The notes under the pieces were generated by a model, which had not been told where the DNA came from, ran no database searches, and saw only the letters and a program-made list of their open reading frames with translations. A program made the translations under genes and the position numbers. Shown piece after piece: positions 58,564 to 64,000 of a DNA stretch of 64,000 nucleotides. The first letter of the stretch is position 1; every line of letters begins with the position of its first letter. This DNA comes from JAUILA01 sp050289805 (GTDB taxonomy: Bacteria; Bacteroidota; Bacteroidia; Cytophagales; Cyclobacteriaceae). The stretch covers positions 124,001 to 188,000 of the forward strand of contig JBNKGL010000004.1 of assembly GCA_050289805.1 (NCBI GenBank), read 5' to 3'.

Positions 58564-59700
58564 ATGCTGAATCGCAGGACCCTCAGAATTAAAGCAATGC
58601 AAACATTATATGCATTGCGTCAGAGCCGGCAGGCCAATTACGGCATTGCCCTGGAACAGATTCGGGAATCATTTTTGCCCGATCTGAATTCAATGGAGGT
58701 GCAGGATCCCGTGAAATTGCGTGAGCTGGGAGAAGAAGCCCTGGATCGATTCCGTAATCATTATCTTGAACCCGGATACATATCCTCCGGTTCATCAGAT
58801 GAAAGGGTGGATGAAGTTGTAAACCAATCTATCAGTGAGTATCACCAGGCCAACCAAAAGGATGAAATACATTTCAGAAAGGCCATGGTACAGGAAGTGG
58901 ATCGAATTTATGACCGCTACCTGTCGATGTTGCAGCTTTTGATCCTTTTCCGTGAACTTGCTGAAAATGATACCAAACGGAATCATAAAAATTTCATTAA
59001 CAATCCGTTCATCCAGGTTTTGGCCACAAATGAGGAACTTCAGGTCCTGTTTTTACGTAAACACATTAACTGGGACAAGGATTCTTCTACGGTTCGACAG
59101 TGGTTTAAAGATTTTATTCGTGCTAATGACAGGTACCAGGCGTATCTGGCACTTGACAAAGTTGATGAGGAAAAAGAGGCTGAATTTATCAATCATCTGA
59201 TAAAAACGGTCATTTTCAAGAATGAGACAATCGATAAATTTCTGGAAGAACGTGATCTTAACTGGGCAGAAGATAAGGCCATTGTAAAAAGTCTGACGTC
59301 AAAAACAGCGAAGAGTTACTTTGAAGAAGGGAAATTTGCACTACAGGAGATATCCTACAACTGGGAGGAGGATAAAGAGTTTTTCATAGATCTGTACAAC
59401 TCCACATGTGAGGTTGAAAAGAAATATGAAGGCTTGATTGGTGAAAAAACACAGAACTGGGACATCGAGAGAATTGCCCTTACAGACCGGATTGTCATTG
59501 AAATGGCCATTGCTGAGATGATCAATTTTAGCAGTATACCTGTAAAAGTGACGATTAATGAATATATTGAGGTGGTAAAAAAGTACAGTACACCGAAGAG
59601 CAAGCAGTTTATTAACGGAATTCTCGACGTTTTATCGAATGAATTGGTGTCTACAGGGGTTATAAAGAAGAGCGGTCGGGGATTAATAGATAATAAGTAA
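58564..59700 (+). CDS. nusB: Transcription antitermination protein NusB (long Bacteroidota form)
   Basis: NusB acts in rRNA antitermination with NusE/S10 and other factors. The protein has 378 residues against about 140 for E. coli NusB. It begins with the NusB N-terminal motif MLNRRTLRIKAMQTLYALRQ, then carries a ~200-residue helical insertion rich in Glu, Lys and Asn. The core NusB domain resumes around residue 255 and ends with ERIALTDRIVIEMAIAEMIN, KVTINEYIEVVKKYSTPKS and QFINGILDVLSNEL. This layout is normal for Bacteroidota NusB. The ATG at 58564 fits. It leads a run with YtxH, DUF1573, yajC, ybbR and coaE. Confidence 0.95.
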   Translation: MLNRRTLRIKAMQTLYALRQSRQANYGIALEQIRESFLPDLNSMEVQDPVKLRELGEEALDRFRNHYLEPGYISSGSSDERVDEVVNQSISEYHQANQKDEIHFRKAMVQEVDRIYDRYLSMLQLLILFRELAENDTKRNHKNFINNPFIQVLATNEELQVLFLRKHINWDKDSSTVRQWFKDFIRANDRYQAYLALDKVDEEKEAEFINHLIKTVIFKNETIDKFLEERDLNWAEDKAIVKSLTSKTAKSYFEEGKFALQEISYNWEEDKEFFIDLYNSTCEVEKKYEGLIGEKTQNWDIERIALTDRIVIEMAIAEMINFSSIPVKVTINEYIEVVKKYSTPKSKQFINGILDVLSNELVSTGVIKKSGRGLIDNK

Positions 59701-59718
59701 AAATTTAAGTTATAAATC

Positions 59719-60027
59719 ATGAACAGAAATAGCGGAAATGCCATATTGGCCTTTTTACTCGGAGCTGCTGCAGGATCAGTTGCAGGAATTCTTTTTGCTC
59801 CGGACAAGGGGTCCAATACACGGGATAAGTTATCGTACAGGCTTCACAAATACAGAAGAAGTCTTGAGGACCTGCTGGACGACTTGGTTTCTGAAAGAAA
59901 CGGAGCTTTCAGTGAGGCAAAATCTCATGGAGAGAAAGTAGTAAATGATGCACGTGAGAAAGCAGAAAAACTGCTGGAGGATGTGGATGAATTGCTAAGT
60001 CACATCAATAAGAAAACCGACAATTGA
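59719..60027 (+). CDS. YtxH domain-containing protein
   Basis: A 102-residue protein with an N-terminal membrane segment of the glycine/alanine-rich YtxH type (AILAFLLGAAAGSVAGILFAP, residues ~8-28) followed by DKGSNTRDKLSYRLHKYRRS and a charged amphipathic helix to the C-terminus. YtxH proteins are small stress-related membrane proteins in Firmicutes and are common after nusB in this phylum. Function is unknown. It starts with ATG 18 bases after the nusB stop, in the same direction. Confidence 0.88.
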   Translation: MNRNSGNAILAFLLGAAAGSVAGILFAPDKGSNTRDKLSYRLHKYRRSLEDLLDDLVSERNGAFSEAKSHGEKVVNDAREKAEKLLEDVDELLSHINKKTDN

Positions 60028-60085
60028 CGGAACGAAAAAAATCCCATATTGTTATTACATGTATAATTAACCTTAATGCTTTAAA

Positions 60086-60604
60086 ATGAAGAAATTTGCA
60101 ACATTTTTTTTGATGACCGGAATGGCAGCATTGCTGTCGTTCTCATGTGGAAACCGTGACGCTGAAAAGAGAATTGCTGAATTGGAGAGTCGTCTTGCAG
60201 AACTTGAAAATGGCGGAACTCAGGTTACGCCTGCGGTGCAGGCCACAGCGCCTGATCAGAAACCGGAAGGACCCCTTCCAACCTTTAATTTTCAGGAAAT
60301 TGAACATGATTTTGGTACTATCACCGAGGGTGATGTAGTTGAGCACATTTTCAGATTCACCAACAACGGTGAGGCTCCACTGGTAATTGAAAATGCTATC
60401 GGATCATGTGGATGTACTGTCCCTACCTATACCCGCGAACCAATTCCGGTTGGAGGCGAAGGTGAGATCTTTGTGAAGTTTGACTCTAAAGGAAAGCCAA
60501 ACCTGCAAAATAAGACAGTTACCATCACTGCCAATACGTGGCCTAAAAAGACGATGCTTCGTATAAAGGCGATGGTGAATCCGGCCACTGCATCGATCCA
60601 GTAA
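60086..60604 (+). CDS. DUF1573 domain-containing lipoprotein
   Basis: A 172-residue lipoprotein: signal MKKFATFFLMTGMAALLSFSC with Cys at residue 21, a short coiled segment (AEKRIAELESRLAELENG), then a DUF1573 immunoglobulin-like domain at residues ~70-165. Typical motifs are EIEHDFGTITEGDVVEHIFRF, NNGEAPLVIENAIGSCGCTV and KPNLQNKTVTITANT. DUF1573 proteins are widespread in Bacteroidota envelopes; their role is not established. The hydrophilic coiled segment could hold the domain away from the membrane. A perfect terminator follows, so it ends its transcript. Confidence 0.92.
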   Translation: MKKFATFFLMTGMAALLSFSCGNRDAEKRIAELESRLAELENGGTQVTPAVQATAPDQKPEGPLPTFNFQEIEHDFGTITEGDVVEHIFRFTNNGEAPLVIENAIGSCGCTVPTYTREPIPVGGEGEIFVKFDSKGKPNLQNKTVTITANTWPKKTMLRIKAMVNPATASIQ

Positions 60605-60627
60605 GCCTGACATCATAAATATCGATT

Positions 60628-60664
60628 ATATCCCAACCTCTCACGGGGTTGGGATATTTTATTT
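60628..60664 (+). terminator. Rho-independent terminator after the DUF1573 gene
   Basis: ATATCCCAACC pairs perfectly with GGTTGGGATAT over 11 bases around an eight-base loop, then TTTTATTT. It separates the DUF1573 gene from yajC. Confidence 0.9.
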
Positions 60665-60705
60665 CATTTTACGTATTTTGCTCAATACTCTTTAACCATA
60701 ATACT

Positions 60706-61020
60706 ATGATATCAATAATATTTGCCCAGGCATCAGGAGAAAGTGGGGGGATGTTTCAATTCGTATTTCTCGCCGGTATATTCCTCGTGTTTTATTTCTT
60801 TATGATCAGGCCGCAGCAGAAAAGGCAGAAAGAGCAAAAGAAATTTATTTCTGAAGTGCAGAAAGGAGATCGTGTCGTGACCATCGGTGGCGTACATGGA
60901 AAAGTCTTATCCATCGATGATGATACGGTTGTCCTTGAAATTGATAAAGGGATTATGACAGTCAACAAAAGTGCATTGTCATTGGAATCAAGTAAACCTA
61001 AAGAATCAAAAACTAAGTAA
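60706..61020 (+). CDS. yajC: Preprotein translocase subunit YajC
   Basis: YajC is a small inner-membrane partner of SecDF in the Sec translocon. The 104-residue protein starts MISIIFAQASGESGGMFQFV, has one transmembrane helix (VFLAGIFLVFYFFMIRPQQK), then the conserved QKRQKEQKKFISEVQKGDRV and VTIGGVHGKVLSIDDDTVVL. ATG at 60706 is chosen; the frame extends upstream to 60649, inside the terminator, and is rejected. The stop codon at 61018-61020 directly precedes the TTG start of ybbR, so yajC, ybbR and coaE form one tight operon. Confidence 0.95.
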   Translation: MISIIFAQASGESGGMFQFVFLAGIFLVFYFFMIRPQQKRQKEQKKFISEVQKGDRVVTIGGVHGKVLSIDDDTVVLEIDKGIMTVNKSALSLESSKPKESKTK

Positions 61021-61977
61021 TTGGCAGAAATAGGTGATATTATCCGTGATTTTAAAGATGGGCGTACCAACCGCATCCGGGTAATATTGCTTTGTTTTTT
61101 GGCGGCCACAACATTCTGGTTCCTGAATGCGCTGAACAAGGATCATACTGCGACAATTCGGTACCCGGTTGAGTTCCTGTATGATCATACCACCTATGTT
61201 CCGGTCGAGGATTTACCAGAAAATGTGCTCATCAACGTGAATAGTATTGGCTGGAACTTATTAAAGAATAACCTGGGCATAAAAGTGACACCACTGCAAA
61301 TTCCAGTGGAAAACCCTTCCGATACACGTAAAATTGCAGCCAATACGTTACCCGGACTCATTTCCGATCAGCTCAATGATTTTCAGCTGAATTATGTGCT
61401 CACAGATACACTTCATCTCCATATAGACCGTAAACTTCGGAATACAGTCTATATTAAGCTTGATACTTCCAAAATAGCCCTTGCTCCAAATACAGAAATT
61501 AGGCCGGATATAAAGATCATCCCTGACTCTGTTGTACTTGAAGGACCTTCATCTGTTATAAAAGCATTGGATGGAACAATTTTTATCAATCTTGATAATG
61601 ACCAGGTAGCTTCTGATTTTGATGAGATCGTGGGAATTGAATTGCCACCCGGGGTTACGGCTCTGAATACAAGTTCAGTAAGAATATCCTTTGAGATCAA
61701 GGAATACGTAGAAAGATCGCTGCGGGTACCAATTAAACGACAGAATTTTCCGGATGACAGTACCTGGATTGCCGAGCCTACCGAGGTTCTTGTCCGATAT
61801 CGCGTTGATGCGCAGGATGATGATGAGGTGAATCCTTCTGCATTTCTCATTGTTGCGGATTTTGAGAAGATGGACACGTCAGATTCACTTGTAAGTCCGC
61901 GTATTGTCGCCTATCCTGAACGTCTGTCGGGTGTAAGAATGGATAGCCTGAGGGTACGAATTCAAAAGAAAAAGTGA
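61021..61977 (+). CDS. YbbR-like domain-containing protein
   Basis: A 318-residue protein beginning with TTG right after the yajC stop. It has one N-terminal transmembrane helix (VILLCFLAATTFWFLNAL, residues ~21-38) and a periplasmic part of YbbR-type beta domains. These include YPVEFLYDHTTYVPVEDLPE, DIKIIPDSVVLEGPSSVIK and a C-terminal half with SLRVPIKRQNFPDDSTW. In Firmicutes YbbR (CdaR) controls the c-di-AMP cyclase CdaA; in Bacteroidota the gene is found, as here, between yajC and coaE, and no cyclase gene is visible nearby. The stop overlaps the GTG start of coaE by four bases. Confidence 0.9.
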   Translation: MAEIGDIIRDFKDGRTNRIRVILLCFLAATTFWFLNALNKDHTATIRYPVEFLYDHTTYVPVEDLPENVLINVNSIGWNLLKNNLGIKVTPLQIPVENPSDTRKIAANTLPGLISDQLNDFQLNYVLTDTLHLHIDRKLRNTVYIKLDTSKIALAPNTEIRPDIKIIPDSVVLEGPSSVIKALDGTIFINLDNDQVASDFDEIVGIELPPGVTALNTSSVRISFEIKEYVERSLRVPIKRQNFPDDSTWIAEPTEVLVRYRVDAQDDDEVNPSAFLIVADFEKMDTSDSLVSPRIVAYPERLSGVRMDSLRVRIQKKK

Positions 61978-62561
61978 AACAGATTGGAATCACAGGGGGT
62001 ATAGGATCGGGAAAAACCCTGGTCACGCGAATATTTAAGTGCCTTGGAATTCCTGTTTATGATGCCGACAGCCGTGCAAAATGGCTTACCAATAATGACC
62101 CATCTATCATTGAAGGGGTAAAATCCTTGCTCGGGAAACAGTCATATGTGAATGGCGAACTGGACCGTAGCCGTGTGGCCTCCATGGTTTTCTCGAATCC
62201 GGATCTTCTCGAAAAGCTCAATGGAATTATTCACCCGGCAGTAGGCCGTGATTACAAAAAATGGGCCTTTGAACAGCATGCTCCCTATGTGATTAAGGAG
62301 GCCGCCCTTCTTTTTGAAAGCGGAAGTTATCTCCAGCTCGACGCGGTTATCCATGTATCGGCCCCTGTAGATTTGCGTATCAAACGAACTCTGGCCAGGG
62401 ACAGGCAGCGAAGTCGCGAGGAAGTTGAAGCAATCATAGCACGGCAGATGAGTGATGCCAATCGAAATTCAAAATCTGATTATGAAATTGTGAATGATGG
62501 CAATACACTTGTGATTCCACAGGTACTGAAGTTGCATAATGACTTCCTTCAGGATGCCTGA
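61974..62561 (+). CDS. coaE: Dephospho-CoA kinase
   Basis: CoaE phosphorylates dephospho-CoA in the last step of coenzyme A synthesis (cytosol). The 195-residue protein starts with GTG in the overlap GTGA with the ybbR stop. It shows the P-loop IGITGGIGSGKTLV, YDADSRAKWL with the catalytic Asp, and LDAVIHVSAPVDLRIKRTLARD with the lid region QRSREEVEAIIARQMS. Size is normal for the family. Its 3' end overlaps the convergent flippase-like gene by 13 bases. Operon yajC-ybbR-coaE links secretion and cofactor genes without an evident functional connection. Confidence 0.95.
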   Translation: MKQIGITGGIGSGKTLVTRIFKCLGIPVYDADSRAKWLTNNDPSIIEGVKSLLGKQSYVNGELDRSRVASMVFSNPDLLEKLNGIIHPAVGRDYKKWAFEQHAPYVIKEAALLFESGSYLQLDAVIHVSAPVDLRIKRTLARDRQRSREEVEAIIARQMSDANRNSKSDYEIVNDGNTLVIPQVLKLHNDFLQDA

Positions 62562-63604
62562 GGTGCGTCATCAGACTTTTTCTTAAAGAACACCCGTGCA
62601 ATCCATTTGGGCAGAGCCAGTGCCCCCACGATGAGGTAGGGGTAGAAGGTGATAATTCTCCATAGTAATGCCGCCCCAAGGGTAAACTCGAAAAGGTATT
62701 CATTGAAAAACTTCATGAAGAAATGCTCGGCTGTACCGGTACTTCCCGGTGTGGGTGATATGAGCATCACTATCCATAAAATAAGATGCTTGCCGAAAAT
62801 GATCATATGGTCAAAAACAGAAAGGCCTTTGGTATAGGCGGCTACCAGGAAATTGAGGATGGAATAACGTGCCACCCAGGCGATGATTGTTGCGAGGGAG
62901 ATTTGGATCCAGTACTTGATCGTATTACCCTTAATGAGTGAGGACGCCCACATCACTTCATTCCCATGCTGATATGCCGCATATCGCCAGCGTCTGAGCC
63001 ATTTTATCGATGTAAGCTTGATCAGTACCCATTTGAACAGTCGGGGTCTCCAGAAAAGCGCCAGACTCATAATGATGGTGTAAAGCGCGATAAGCGAATA
63101 GCTCGTGACGAAAATATACCGGGATCCAGTTGTGGAGGCGGGGAAAATATCTTCGCCGAGAAATAACAGGGCCAGGGGAGCAGCGATCACGAAAAACAGA
63201 TTATCCAGGATGGCTGTAAGCATTACATACGCCAGGGATTTGCCCAGCGAAATCCTCTCTTTCACAAGGATGAAAACAGCAACGGCAGTTCCGCCTACCA
63301 CTGAGGGAGTAACCGCCGATGCGAATTCCCAAAGAATGATCACGTAAATACTGCTGGTCCACGAGAGCTCCTGATTGGTGAGTGTTCGGATACGGTAAAT
63401 GTACGCGGCCTCTTTAATGAGCAGTACCAGGAATGCGAGAATAACAGGTAATAATCGCGCATCGAATATTAATCGAAGCCGTTCCGGAGTGAATTGATCA
63501 TCACTTAATACCTTGTAAATAACAAAACCTATACTAATTGCTGCCGGAAGCCAGACCTTATTTGGGTTTAGGGTCTTTAATATTTTTCGGGTATCAAGAT
63601 TCAT
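62549..63604 (-). CDS. Flippase-like domain protein (lysylphosphatidylglycerol synthase TM region, UPF0104)
   Basis: A 351-residue inner-membrane protein with about eight helices, recognised by the LPG_synthase_TM pattern: VIILWEFASAVTPSVVGGTA (residues ~88-107), FVIAAPLALLFLG, and LISPTPGSTGTAEHFFMKFF (residues ~276-295), the last holding the conserved PTPGG.G-like loop. The aminoacyl-transferase domain of true MprF is absent, so it is probably a lipid flippase or unknown transporter. The ATG at 63604 abuts the stop of scpA (TAAATG on the minus strand), so it is cotranscribed with scpA. Confidence 0.9.
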   Translation of the reverse strand: MNLDTRKILKTLNPNKVWLPAAISIGFVIYKVLSDDQFTPERLRLIFDARLLPVILAFLVLLIKEAAYIYRIRTLTNQELSWTSSIYVIILWEFASAVTPSVVGGTAVAVFILVKERISLGKSLAYVMLTAILDNLFFVIAAPLALLFLGEDIFPASTTGSRYIFVTSYSLIALYTIIMSLALFWRPRLFKWVLIKLTSIKWLRRWRYAAYQHGNEVMWASSLIKGNTIKYWIQISLATIIAWVARYSILNFLVAAYTKGLSVFDHMIIFGKHLILWIVMLISPTPGSTGTAEHFFMKFFNEYLFEFTLGAALLWRIITFYPYLIVGALALPKWIARVFFKKKSDDAPQAS

Positions 63605-64000
63605 TTAGCCTACCTCTATCTCCTCCAGTTTCTCAATCCAGAAATTATTGAATCCTTCTCCCAGGTGCAGGGTGACAATTCGAAGTTGAAGGAGTTCGAG
63701 AATTGCCAGAAAATTAAAGATGACGGCAATTTTGTTTGGAAATTTTGTAATGACCTGTTCAAAGGAAATACGGTTCGTACTTTTGAGCTCATACAGAATA
63801 AAGTCTTTCTGAGCTTCAATGGTATACGGATATTGAATTACCTCATGCACAGGCCGGTTCTGTGCTTCAGTATATCGCTCAATAACCTTCTGATATACGC
63901 GCATCAGCTTATACAAATCAATATCCTGAATTTCAGCTTCCACATTCACCTGCTCGGATAACGATCGAATCTCTTTCAACAGATTTCCTCGCTTTTCCTT
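63605..64000 (-). CDS. scpA: Segregation and condensation protein A, C-terminal part (5' end outside window)
   Basis: ScpA is the kleisin that joins SMC and ScpB in the bacterial condensin. The visible 131 codons are the C-terminal part. After a charged middle region (EIRSLSEQVNVEAEIQDIDL, then a Tyr/Lys-rich helix), the winged-helix kleisin end shows ISFEQVITKFPNKIAVIFNF and LAILELLQLRIVTLHLGEGF, with NFWIEK near the end. An in-frame TTG at 63979 is not the true start: the frame continues without stop to the window edge (KEKRGNL), and the N-terminal kleisin half is missing here. Confidence 0.88.
   Translation of the reverse strand, partial: KEKRGNLLKEIRSLSEQVNVEAEIQDIDLYKLMRVYQKVIERYTEAQNRPVHEVIQYPYTIEAQKDFILYELKSTNRISFEQVITKFPNKIAVIFNFLAILELLQLRIVTLHLGEGFNNFWIEKLEEIEVG

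Noticed and set aside
1..64000. tRNA, rRNA, tmRNA or riboswitch genes
   Set aside because: No CCA-ended cloverleaf, rRNA core motif or known aptamer was noticed in the spacers; this was by eye only, and a covariance-model scan would settle it.

Overview
The window reads as a chromosome segment of a gliding-type member of the Bacteroidota, most likely Cytophagales (Cytophagia). The lineage call rests on gldE/gldD behind ssb, a C-terminal type IX secretion (T9SS) sorting domain with SprB-type repeats, a NusB with the long N-terminal extension, a 29-residue Cox24/bS22-like basic peptide, several TAnnTTTG promoter boxes, and few recognisable Shine-Dalgarno sequences with many TTG or GTG starts. 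Gene density is high and most genes are core functions. I see no rRNA, tRNA, CRISPR array, prophage or intact insertion sequence.

Layout. 1-8.2 kb: the recG N-terminal part (cut by the window edge), an SDR oxidoreductase, then mutY-ssb-gldE-gldD on the minus strand, and divergently HU, a TPR protein, the 29-aa peptide and RNase G, closed by a strong terminator. 8.2-8.6 kb: a gene-free stretch built of GC-rich palindromes with matching outer ends. 8.6-11.4 kb: a minus-strand operon of ECF sigma factor, small anti-sigma-like protein, endonuclease III and glycosyltransferase, behind a good Bacteroidota promoter. 11.5-25 kb: an acidic small protein, uvrA (promoter box almost touching the start codon), a beta-propeller sensor-like protein overlapping a lipoprotein gene, a CDF metal exporter, an M20 dipeptidase, DsbD, an NAD-binding protein and an M23 peptidase. 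25-37 kb is an envelope region: patatin-POTRA-barrel fusion, a PD40/OmpA protein coupled to a second OmpA protein, a secreted transglutaminase-like protein, a lipoprotein, AsmA, FabF and a barrel protein. 37-45 kb: small membrane proteins, a large GAF protein, a PhoD-type lipoprotein, a thioredoxin-fold protein without a CXXC pair, and an 870-residue T9SS cargo. 45-57 kb: msrA, pfkA with a 7TM-DISM histidine kinase, a TPM-domain pair, truA, and two MsbA-type ABC exporters enclosing two tandem barrel paralogs and a GyrI-like protein. 57-64 kb: leucine dehydrogenase, nusB, a YtxH protein, a DUF1573 lipoprotein, yajC, ybbR, coaE, a flippase-like membrane protein and the scpA C-terminal part.

Common themes are DNA repair (recG, mutY, nth, uvrA), RNA processing and translation (rng, truA, nusB, the Cox24-like peptide) and envelope assembly with T9SS gliding. 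No obvious new defence or mobile system is present. The less ordinary items are: paired 11-bp-period direct repeats at 31165-31225 with Pho-box geometry; the palindrome composite at 8288-8612; the T9SS cargo in which one domain is duplicated on either side of six SprB repeats and a (Asp-Pro-Thr)12 linker; and two genes (uvrA, truA) whose -7 boxes imply leaderless or nearly leaderless mRNAs. Domain positions are approximate and read by eye.
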